DNA of 64,000 nucleotides from Bacteroidaceae bacterium (GTDB taxonomy: Bacteria; Bacteroidota; Bacteroidia; Bacteroidales; Bacteroidaceae), in assembly GCA_017940185.1 (NCBI GenBank), contig JAGAZE010000034.1, positions 48,212-112,211 on the forward strand, given 5' to 3'. This document shows positions 57,255-64,000 of the stretch, piece by piece. Position 1 is the first letter of the stretch, and each line of letters opens with the position of its first letter. Under the pieces are notes generated by a model. It was given only the letters and a program-made list of their open reading frames with translations. It did not search any database and had not been told where the DNA came from. The position numbers and the translations under genes are program-made.

Positions 57255-59591
57255 ATGAAACACACCATGAACAACAACAGAGCTATCCATCCGAAGCCAC
57301 ACCATTGGCTTTCATTGCTTTCATTGGCAGCAGTACTATTGATGTTCGCATCCTGTGCAGACGACCTCTACGAGGAGGGCGCCAATCGCCGTCCACTCGA
57401 TTTCAGCGACTACCCCACCCGTTTCGCGGCAGTGGAGTCGCTGGAAGAAGCGTCCGCATCCAAGGCGGCGAAAAAGATTTCCACCGACTATGACAAGAAA
57501 TGGTGGTGGACATTCGGCGACCACATCTTCGTGAAAGACGGCAGCAGCTTCGTCCGCAGCGACACGTCGGATATCCCCCTCCCCGCGACAGGTGTCTCGC
57601 TGGTGCAGGATGCCAACTTCTATTTCAAGGAGACGTTTGAAGGCGACCGCTACGATGTGTACTATACGGGTAACGGCGGCACGAACGGCAAATATGCCGA
57701 CTCGGTGCACATCACTCCCGTGCAGTGGCAGACAGCGTTCGGTGCCGGACATGTAGGCAAGTACGGCGACTGTGCCACAGGCACTGCCACACGCCAGAAC
57801 GAGTCGCTCTTCCATGTGCAGCTCAACCACAAGGCGTCGTATCTGCTCTTTACCCCGCGTGTGGCCAATGCGAGCTACAACACCAAGCTGCGCAGCATCA
57901 CCGTGACGAGCGACAACACTATCTGCGGCGACTACGCATTCGGTGCCGGAGGCCTCGACAAGGACAACGTGAAGAACGGCGGCAAGAAGATCACGCTCAA
58001 CCTCTACACTGTCGATGCCCTCGGCAAGGAGCATTATCCCTTCGCCCTCAGCGACTTCAAGGACACCGACAAGTGCCTCTACATGGTGCTGCAGCCCGGC
58101 GACCACAAGGTGTCCATCACCTACGAGATGGTCGATAGCCTCGGCAAAAAGTCAAACATGCAGATACAGCAGGTGAAGCACAACAAACTGACCAATAAGT
58201 ACGAATACAGCTACACCGACTCCATCGCACCGGCCACCCGTTGGAAAGTGACGCGCGAGCTGAAAAGCACAGCACACACGTTCACGGAGAACGGCTTCAC
58301 CAAAGTGTCGCATAAGCTGGAAGGCTCCACGGAGTTGATGCGCTTCCGGATTCCATATACCTACTATGAGTGGGGAGCGGCAGGATGGTTCTGGCTGACA
58401 GCTGCCGAAAATGCTGAAAATGGAAATGGTAGCGCAACCTATTCTTTTTATCCACAATTAGCGTCGGGTCATTCCAGCACATTAAGGACTTTGAAATGGA
58501 CGTATTCTACAGGATGGCCAACTAATGCAGATCCCTCAGACATTTCCAATTATGAACGCTCAGGAGCTCCTTTAAGCTATATATATCCAGGATGGAGCTA
58601 TTTGTTAGGTTACACTGGTGACCAAAATGCCAATGTAATATGTTATCCCAAGACATTATGGTTAGGTGGCACTACAAGTACCAATAGATGGTGGTATCCA
58701 ACGAGATACGGCGGCGAGGTAATAGAGTGTCCTTATGCACCCTATGTAACACAAGGGCGCTCTGATATTAATGTAGCTGTGTCTTCTTTTGTAAGTACAA
58801 TCTATGGTAAAACAATTGGAAGCAAGTATCACACCGTTTATTGGAACTCGGGTCAAGGAAATGTAATGAGATCTATTTTTAAGATGCCCTCAGCCAACGA
58901 AATGACTTACTATCTGAAATATGGCGATATTCATCGTGACAACAGTACGTTGTGGAAAATAGAGGGTTATTGTGGCGATACTACACTCTGCCGTGGCGGT
59001 ATCTGGGTAAAGAAGAAGAAGGTTATTGAAGCAGAAGGTCATTCCTTCAGCAGCGAAGTGTCAGCCTATAACAACATAGACCTGCGCTATCAGTCGCCCG
59101 GCAATAATTATATTTTCCGTCACTACAACGAAGATGCACAAGTGCCGGCAGCTGAAGCTGCAGGAGGCGCGGTTGCAGATGTGAAGTATGGTGTGCCTGC
59201 CAATAAGGACGACTATTTCTTCCTGCCGCTTTTAGGCTATATGCACAATGTGGGCAATTCACCGGGAACTTCAAGCAATGGCATGGACTGGAGTGCTAAT
59301 AAAGGACAATATAAATTCGTAGGTGCAGAAGGTTATTACTGGACACGTACCATGTGGCCGAATTCCATCATAGCTGGGCAAACAAATGCTTACAATACGC
59401 ATGGTGATCGCGAATCATATTACTTGCATATCACGCCTTACTATGTTGCCCTTTGCTGGGATATACGCGCTAACCGCATACATGGATTCGTGGGCAACGA
59501 ACGTCCCGACTGGTGCCGAACGATGCCTTATGCAGAGAGATATACTCACGAATATGGTGGAGAGAGTAAAAACGACACTTGGTTCCAGTAG
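57255..59591 (+). CDS. Fimbrillin-like surface lipoprotein, putative tip adhesin
   Basis: A 778-residue lipoprotein (lipobox MFASC, Cys34). The N-terminal ~370 residues have fimbrillin-like beta structure (WWWTFGDHIFVKDG, LNHKASYLLFTPRVANASYN, LRSITVTSDNTICG, LVLQPGDHKV-type MVLQPGDHKVSITY). The C-terminal ~300 residues contain FKMPSANEMTYYLKYGD, YFFLPLLGYMHNVGN, AEGYYWTRTMWPN and YYLHITPYYVALCWDIRAN, resembling the FISUMP/C-type-lectin-like module found at the tips of some Bacteroidetes fimbriae. From about base 58390 the DNA is visibly more AT-rich than upstream, suggesting the C-terminal half was exchanged. It is 24 bases before the GH5 gene. Family placement is moderate confidence. Confidence 0.65.
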   Translation: MKHTMNNNRAIHPKPHHWLSLLSLAAVLLMFASCADDLYEEGANRRPLDFSDYPTRFAAVESLEEASASKAAKKISTDYDKKWWWTFGDHIFVKDGSSFVRSDTSDIPLPATGVSLVQDANFYFKETFEGDRYDVYYTGNGGTNGKYADSVHITPVQWQTAFGAGHVGKYGDCATGTATRQNESLFHVQLNHKASYLLFTPRVANASYNTKLRSITVTSDNTICGDYAFGAGGLDKDNVKNGGKKITLNLYTVDALGKEHYPFALSDFKDTDKCLYMVLQPGDHKVSITYEMVDSLGKKSNMQIQQVKHNKLTNKYEYSYTDSIAPATRWKVTRELKSTAHTFTENGFTKVSHKLEGSTELMRFRIPYTYYEWGAAGWFWLTAAENAENGNGSATYSFYPQLASGHSSTLRTLKWTYSTGWPTNADPSDISNYERSGAPLSYIYPGWSYLLGYTGDQNANVICYPKTLWLGGTTSTNRWWYPTRYGGEVIECPYAPYVTQGRSDINVAVSSFVSTIYGKTIGSKYHTVYWNSGQGNVMRSIFKMPSANEMTYYLKYGDIHRDNSTLWKIEGYCGDTTLCRGGIWVKKKKVIEAEGHSFSSEVSAYNNIDLRYQSPGNNYIFRHYNEDAQVPAAEAAGGAVADVKYGVPANKDDYFFLPLLGYMHNVGNSPGTSSNGMDWSANKGQYKFVGAEGYYWTRTMWPNSIIAGQTNAYNTHGDRESYYLHITPYYVALCWDIRANRIHGFVGNERPDWCRTMPYAERYTHEYGGESKNDTWFQ

Positions 59592-59615
59592 TCATCTCCA
59601 ACACCTGCACATTCC

Positions 59616-61829
59616 ATGAAACACACACGATTGACAGTTTTTCTGGCCTTTGTCCTTTCTGCGGGTTCGCTCTCTGCCCAGGAGCCATCGTTTGAGTCGG
59701 CTTCACAGGCTGTGCAGCATATGGGAACGGGCTGGAACCTCGGCAACACGCTCGACAGCCACGCCGACGGCATCACCGATGTGACAGCCACCGAGACACT
59801 GCGCGGACAGCCCGTCACCACACCCGAACTGATGGAGATGCTGAAGATGGCAGGCTTCGGCACCGTGCGCATACCCGTGACATGGTATCCGCATACAGAT
59901 GCCGACGGCAACATCGATGCCGCATGGCTGGCACGCGTTCGACAGGTGGCCGACTATGTGTTGGACGAAGGCATGTACTGCATCGTCGACCTGCATCACG
60001 ACACAGGCAAGGAGGATGCCGCCTACCCGAAAAAAGCGTGGCTGAAGGCCGACATGGCCAACTACAACGCCAACCGCGAACGATTCGAGCATATATGGAG
60101 GCAGATAGCCACGGCCTTCAGCGACTGCGGTCAACGGCTGCTCTTCGAGGGCTACAACGAACTGCTCGACCCGCTGGGCTCGTGGAACTACGCCTCGTAC
60201 AACGCCGACGGAAGATACGATGCCGCGACAGCCACATCGGCCTACGATGCGGTGAACGCCTATGCCCGCAGCTTCGTACAGGCAGTACGCAGCACAGGCG
60301 GTAACAACGCACAGCGCAACCTCATCGTCAATACCTACGGCGCATGCACCGGCATGGGCACGTGGAGCGACTACCTCGCAGAGCCTCTCGCGCGCATGGA
60401 GAAACCCGAAGACAGTGAGCATATACTCTTCGGCGTGCATGCCTATGTGCCCATAGTAAACACCGACACCGAAGGCAACATTCTCAGCAGCCGCTCGCTG
60501 GAGACCATCGGCTACCTGCTCGACGGGATGATGAGCAACATCAATACCCACCTGAAGGCCAAAGGTGCGCCCGTGGTTATCAGCGAATGGAACACCTCGA
60601 CGGTGGACCGCTCGCCCACCGACTACGACCAGCGCAGAGAGCATCTGATGGACTTTGCCGAGCTGTTTCTCTCCAAGGTGAAGGCCAACGGAATGGCTGC
60701 GTGCTACTGGATGGGCCTGACGGACAAGTCGTGGCGCAGCCTGCCTGCCTTCCACCAACCCGACCTGGCCGGATGCTTGTTGCGGGCATGGCATGGCGAC
60801 AACTACGCACCGACATTGCTGACTGCCGACGACTATGCCACGGAATACCACGTGGCGTTCAACAAGCAGTGGGGCGAGCTGCAGCTGGCCTTCGACGCCG
60901 ACGGGCTGGAGCGTGAATACACGGGCGTGGAGCTGGAACTCAGCACACCGCCGGCCACCAACGGAGGCACACTCTCCATGAGGGCATACGCAACGACTGG
61001 TGCCTCGCCCTATCAGAACCTGTCCGACATCACCACAGCCTCCACGGTGCAGCCCTTCAGCGCTGTCACGACGACACCCGTAGCAAGACTCTCCCTGGTG
61101 TGGCGCTCGGCGGGCAGCTGCACGATTGACATCAAGGGGGTGCGACTCGTGAGAAGCGACGGCACGAAAGAAAGCGTGGTGCCCGTGAACCGCACCCCCG
61201 ACAAGTGCACTGTCAATGTCACGGCACTGCCGCTCTATGGCATAGCGAAAGTCGGCGACACAGGATATGCCACACTCTACTACGGAGACAAGAACCTGAC
61301 AGTGCCGGAAGGCATCACCGCCACGGCCTGCAAAGTGGAAGACGGCAGACTTACAACAGTGAAGACCTACCCGACAGGAACCGTTGTCCCCGCAGGCACC
61401 GGTGTCGTGCTCCGCGGTCAGACCGACAGGACGTATAAGCTGCCGACTACCGATAAGAGCGGCGAACCCGCAACAGGCAACATGCTGCGCGGCTCCGACG
61501 CAGAGACACTCACAACAGGCGGAGGCAAGTATTACAGACTGTCGCTGAACAATGAAGAATTTGCAGGCTCCATAGGCTTCTACTATGGCGCTCCCGACGG
61601 AGAAGCCTTTCTCAATCAGGCACATAAGGCATACCTCGTAGTACCCGCCGACGAGGCCGATGCAAGCGGCTATCCCTTTGACGAGCCTACCATGATAGAA
61701 AACAGTACGACGTCGGACAGCATGGATAAGGACAGCCGTTGGTACACGCTGGAAGGCATCCTCCTCCATGGGCGACCGTCGGTAAAAGGAATCTACTTAC
61801 ACAACCGCAAAAAGGTCGTGATACAGTAA
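59616..61829 (+). CDS. Secreted GH5 glycoside hydrolase with surface tail
   Basis: A 737-residue exported enzyme (signal MKHTRLTVFLAFVLSAGSLS then AQ). The GH5 barrel spans about residues 30-390: MGTGWNLGNTLDSHADG (typical GH5 start), FGTVRIPVTWYPH, YCIVDLHHDTG, the acid/base E182 in LLFEGYNELLDP and the nucleophile E324 in PVVISEWNTS. It resembles GH5 endoglucanases (W-N-L-G-N-T-L-D). A beta-rich middle (390-530, binding-module-like) and a C-terminal region ending in RWYTLEGILLHGRPSVKGIY plus LHNRKKVVIQ follow; that tail matches the Prevotella C-terminal sorting-like segment also seen in the LRR protein. Likely acts on beta-1,4-glucan or related polysaccharide outside the cell. Confidence 0.9.
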   Translation: MKHTRLTVFLAFVLSAGSLSAQEPSFESASQAVQHMGTGWNLGNTLDSHADGITDVTATETLRGQPVTTPELMEMLKMAGFGTVRIPVTWYPHTDADGNIDAAWLARVRQVADYVLDEGMYCIVDLHHDTGKEDAAYPKKAWLKADMANYNANRERFEHIWRQIATAFSDCGQRLLFEGYNELLDPLGSWNYASYNADGRYDAATATSAYDAVNAYARSFVQAVRSTGGNNAQRNLIVNTYGACTGMGTWSDYLAEPLARMEKPEDSEHILFGVHAYVPIVNTDTEGNILSSRSLETIGYLLDGMMSNINTHLKAKGAPVVISEWNTSTVDRSPTDYDQRREHLMDFAELFLSKVKANGMAACYWMGLTDKSWRSLPAFHQPDLAGCLLRAWHGDNYAPTLLTADDYATEYHVAFNKQWGELQLAFDADGLEREYTGVELELSTPPATNGGTLSMRAYATTGASPYQNLSDITTASTVQPFSAVTTTPVARLSLVWRSAGSCTIDIKGVRLVRSDGTKESVVPVNRTPDKCTVNVTALPLYGIAKVGDTGYATLYYGDKNLTVPEGITATACKVEDGRLTTVKTYPTGTVVPAGTGVVLRGQTDRTYKLPTTDKSGEPATGNMLRGSDAETLTTGGGKYYRLSLNNEEFAGSIGFYYGAPDGEAFLNQAHKAYLVVPADEADASGYPFDEPTMIENSTTSDSMDKDSRWYTLEGILLHGRPSVKGIYLHNRKKVVIQ

Positions 61830-61968
61830 CGATACACCTATTTATTTTTTTTTATTAGTTTCTTAGCATCGTCCTCCTTCGTGAGAAGGGGGGCGATGTG
61901 TGATGTGAGGGCGGATGAGGTGATGTGTAAATCTTCCCCATTTTATTTGCACGTAAAAAAAAAGTCCT

Positions 61969-61976
61969 TACCTTTG
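61969..61976 (+). promoter_or_regulatory. -7 promoter element for tRNA-Met
   Basis: TACCTTTG followed by C, with TTTG about 20 bases upstream at the -33 position (61946-61949); 19 bases before the tRNA. Confidence 0.7.
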
Positions 61977-61994
61977 CGGTCGCTTCGTAAGCAT

Positions 61995-62068
61995 GGCGGG
62001 ATAGCTCAGCTGGTTAGAGCGCATGATTCATAATCATGAGGTCCCCAGTTCAATCCTGGGTCCCGCTA
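61995..62068 (+). tRNA. tRNA-Met (anticodon CAT, elongator-type)
   Basis: Acceptor GGCGGGA/TCCCGCT (one G-T pair), D-stem GCTC/GAGC, anticodon stem CATGA/TCATG with loop TTCATAA (anticodon CAT), T-arm CCCAG/CTGGG, discriminator A at 62068; CCA not encoded. The initiator hallmarks (unpaired 1-72, GGG/CCC anticodon stem) are absent. A tRNA-Ile with lysidine-modified CAT is possible. Confidence 0.93.
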
Positions 62069-62142
62069 CGGTTTTATAACGTATGGTACAGTCGGCACGT
62101 GATGTGTAGACTGTATTTTTTTGTGTTTCGACGATAATTGCC

Positions 62143-62150
62143 TACATTTG
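62143..62150 (+). promoter_or_regulatory. -7 promoter element for murF
   Basis: TACATTTG followed by C, 23 bases before the murF ATG, leaving almost no leader. Confidence 0.65.
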
Positions 62151-62172
62151 CACAGAAACACACAATTCAGCC

Positions 62173-63474
62173 ATGACAATACAACAGCTTTACGACATCT
62201 ATCTGCATCACCCCGTCATCACCACCGACAGCCGCCATTGCCCCGCCGGCAGCCTCTTCTTCGCCCTGAAGGGCGACCGCTTCGACGGCAACCGCTATGC
62301 CGCCACAGCGCTGGAGCAGGGCTGCGCCTATGCCGTGGTGGACGATGCCGGCATTGTACCGGCCGGAGACGAACGCTACCTGCGCTGCGACGACGTGCTG
62401 GCCACGATGCAGCAGCTGGCACGGCATCACCGCCGACAGCTCGCCACACCCATCATAGGCATCACAGGCACCAACGGCAAGACCACCACGAAGGAGCTGG
62501 TGGCTGCCGTGCTGGCACGGAAATACCGCACACTCTACACAGAGGGCAACCTCAACAACCACATCGGCGTGCCACGCACCCTGCTGCGACTGAGCAAGGA
62601 GCACGACATGGCCGTGGTGGAGATGGGCGCCAACCACCCGGGCGAGATTCACACGCTGGTGGATATCGCCGAGCCCGACTACGGCATCATCACCAATGTG
62701 GGACTGGCACACATAGAAGGCTTCGGCTCGCTGGAGGGAGTGATACGCACCAAGGGCGAACTCTACGATTTCCTGCGCAACCGGCCAGGCAGCAAGATAT
62801 TCCTGCACCAGGACAACCCGCGCCTGACCGCCATCGCCGCAGGCATCGATGCCGTGCGCTACGGCACAGATGACAACAGCCACCTCGACATCGCAGGACG
62901 CAACGACGGCTGCAACCCCTACCTGTCGTTCAGCTGGCGCACCGCCGAGGGTCCATGGCACCATGTCGACACACAGCTGATCGGCGACTACAACATAGCC
63001 AACCTGCTGGCCGCCGTGGCAGTGGGATGCGAGTTCGGCATCCCGGCCGACGACATCTGCGCCGCACTCGAAGCCTACAAGCCCACCAACAACCGATCGC
63101 AGCTGCTGCGCACCGCCGACAACACACTCATCGTAGACACCTACAATGCCAACCTGACGAGCATGACAGCCGCCCTCGACAACTTCCATCGCCTCACCGG
63201 CGACCACAAGTGGGTGATACTGGGCGACATGAAGGAGCTGGGCGACGCCTCGGCAGAAGCACATCAGCAAATCGTCGACCGCCTCGGCGCCATGGCACCC
63301 GAACAGGTATGGCTCGTGGGAAGCGAGTTTGCAAAGACACACCACTCGTTCCGCACCTTCGACAACGTGGACGACGTGAAAGCTGCCCTGCAACAGCAAC
63401 CGCCCAAGGGCAAGCTCATACTCGTGAAAGGCTCCAACAGCATGCGACTCTTCGAACTGCCGCCGATGCTGTAA
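62173..63474 (+). CDS. murF: UDP-N-acetylmuramoyl-tripeptide--D-alanyl-D-alanine ligase
   Basis: A 433-residue Mur ligase adding D-Ala-D-Ala to the UDP-MurNAc-tripeptide, the last cytoplasmic step of muropeptide assembly. The N-terminal domain has TDSRHCPAGSLFFALKGDRF. The ATP site IIGITGTNGKTTTKEL is at residues ~94-109, TEGNLNNHIGVPRTLL and VVEMGANHPGEI follow (carbamylated-Lys region and metal ligands), then ITNVGLAHIEGFGS, and the C-terminal domain has LIVDTYNANLTSM and VILGDMKELG. The T-E-G-N-x-N-N-x-x-G-V-P motif separates it from MurC/D/E. It stands outside a dcw cluster here. Confidence 0.96.
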   Translation: MTIQQLYDIYLHHPVITTDSRHCPAGSLFFALKGDRFDGNRYAATALEQGCAYAVVDDAGIVPAGDERYLRCDDVLATMQQLARHHRRQLATPIIGITGTNGKTTTKELVAAVLARKYRTLYTEGNLNNHIGVPRTLLRLSKEHDMAVVEMGANHPGEIHTLVDIAEPDYGIITNVGLAHIEGFGSLEGVIRTKGELYDFLRNRPGSKIFLHQDNPRLTAIAAGIDAVRYGTDDNSHLDIAGRNDGCNPYLSFSWRTAEGPWHHVDTQLIGDYNIANLLAAVAVGCEFGIPADDICAALEAYKPTNNRSQLLRTADNTLIVDTYNANLTSMTAALDNFHRLTGDHKWVILGDMKELGDASAEAHQQIVDRLGAMAPEQVWLVGSEFAKTHHSFRTFDNVDDVKAALQQQPPKGKLILVKGSNSMRLFELPPML

Positions 63475-63526
63475 GAAAAACTTTCCACACCATAAAAAAG
63501 TTTTAGTGTTAAAAGCAGTAAATGAT

Positions 63527-64000
63527 ATGCCACCCATTAAAAAGACTTGCTTGTTGTTTCTCGCTTTCTGCTTCATATCGCAATTGCTGTCGGCTCAGGT
63601 TGTGCAGCCCGACACGGCAGTGGTGGATACGACAGGGGGCGGCAGTGTGGTGCCTGGTGGTGATATTATCTTCGACCCGCATCAGCATACCCTGCAGGAT
63701 GCCAACGGTTGGGATGTGGTGATGCCCGATGTGCAGTCGTCGGGCAGTACGGTCGTCGATGCCACGCCGACGGAGTGGAACGTGTCGGCACTGGGCGGTG
63801 CCACGACAACGGTCTCCTTTCGTCTGCCGGCAGGTGTGGGGGGCATGGTGCCCGAGGTGGGACTCGTCTACAACAGTCAGGGCGGCAACGGCATCGCAGG
63901 CATGGGATGGAGCATCAGCGGCCTGTCGGTCATCACGCGTGGGGCACGCACGGTGTGGCACGACGGTGCGGCGCGAGGCATAGGCTATACGCCCGACGAT
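63527..64000 (+). CDS. Secreted SpvB/TcB-like (RHS-type) protein, N-terminal fragment
   Basis: 158 residues are visible from the ATG at 63527 and the frame is open to the window end. A signal peptide (MPPIKKTCLLFLAFCFISQL then LSAQ) precedes a low-complexity stretch and the motif SFRLPAGVGGMVPEVGLVYN, then SQGGNGIAGMGWSISGLSVI and TRGARTVWHDG. The V-P-x-x-x-L-x-Y-(N/S)-S-x-x-G-N-G-x-x-G-x-G-W pattern is the start of SpvB/TcaC-like proteins, which in complete form carry YD/RHS repeats and often a variable C-terminal effector. A Bacteroidetes protein of this type with a Sec signal is probably a large secreted RHS protein (inference); the toxin end, if any, is outside the window. Confidence 0.8.
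   Translation, partial: MPPIKKTCLLFLAFCFISQLLSAQVVQPDTAVVDTTGGGSVVPGGDIIFDPHQHTLQDANGWDVVMPDVQSSGSTVVDATPTEWNVSALGGATTTVSFRLPAGVGGMVPEVGLVYNSQGGNGIAGMGWSISGLSVITRGARTVWHDGAARGIGYTPDD

Noticed and set aside
59703-61769. A 688-codon open frame on the minus strand
   Set aside because: It is the antisense of the GH5 gene; GC-rich codon usage opens the opposite frame. The GH5 catalytic motifs and signal peptide decide the strand.

Overview
The window looks like a chromosome segment of a Prevotella-like member of the Bacteroidales. The evidence is: Bacteroidetes-type promoters (TAnnTTTG at the -7 position, seen about twenty times), almost no Shine-Dalgarno sequences, signal peptides ending in AQ, BspA-type leucine-rich repeats, a TonB-dependent receptor, fimbrillin-like lipoproteins, Prevotella-type C-terminal tails (WYTLxGxxL...GIYIxNxxKxV), a Bacteroidetes-type tmRNA and a type B ribosomal protein L31. 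Species identity is inference.

Layout. 1-6.4 kb (minus strand): the export and assembly end of an exopolysaccharide operon (sugar-phosphate transferase, SLBB outer-membrane export protein, Wzz co-polymerase, EpsG-like polymerase, Wzx-type flippase cut by the window edge). 6.5-6.9 kb: tmRNA. 7-8.2 kb: a 22-bp repeat array and a secreted alpha/beta hydrolase. 8.5-16 kb (plus): topA, aroK, speA, a dicarboxylate/amino-acid symporter and an acyltransferase. 16-24 kb: a thioredoxin-fold lipoprotein lacking the CXXC, tRNA-Arg, a cysteine desulfidase-family enzyme, DsbD, LpxH, a MIP18-family protein and the Nnr NAD(P)HX repair enzyme. 24.2-29.7 kb (plus): a CitC-CitG fusion, aconitase and NADP isocitrate dehydrogenase.

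29.8-51.5 kb (minus) is an accessory surface-protein region. Two paralogous ~1300-residue secreted proteins are each followed directly by a tiny, very acidic, Trp-containing protein. A 1419-residue BspA-type LRR protein is followed by a third small protein with the same kind of N-terminus, its start overlapping the LRR stop codon. Between them lie an extracellular nuclease lipoprotein and L31. Then comes a TonB receptor / DUF5689 / choice-of-anchor lipoprotein operon, divergent from a secreted EEP-family nuclease/phosphatase; together these suggest extracellular nucleic-acid or phosphoester scavenging (inference).

51.6-56.8 kb: uridine kinase, a DUF308 membrane protein, a histidine phosphatase, a RelE/ParE-type toxin-antitoxin pair beside a broken copy of the phosphatase gene, then a 1.2-kb gene-free island with nested inverted and tandem repeats. 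56.9-61.8 kb (plus): a fourth small acidic protein, a fimbrillin-like lipoprotein with a compositionally different C-terminal half, and a GH5 glycanase. 62-64 kb: tRNA-Met, murF and the start of a secreted SpvB/TcB-like protein.

The best candidates for something undescribed are (i) the recurrent pairing of giant secreted proteins with small acidic Y-x-x-P proteins, and (ii) a family of 22-bp intergenic tandem repeats, each array headed by an inverted copy, at three separate loci. All calls were made by reading the sequence; no database search was run.
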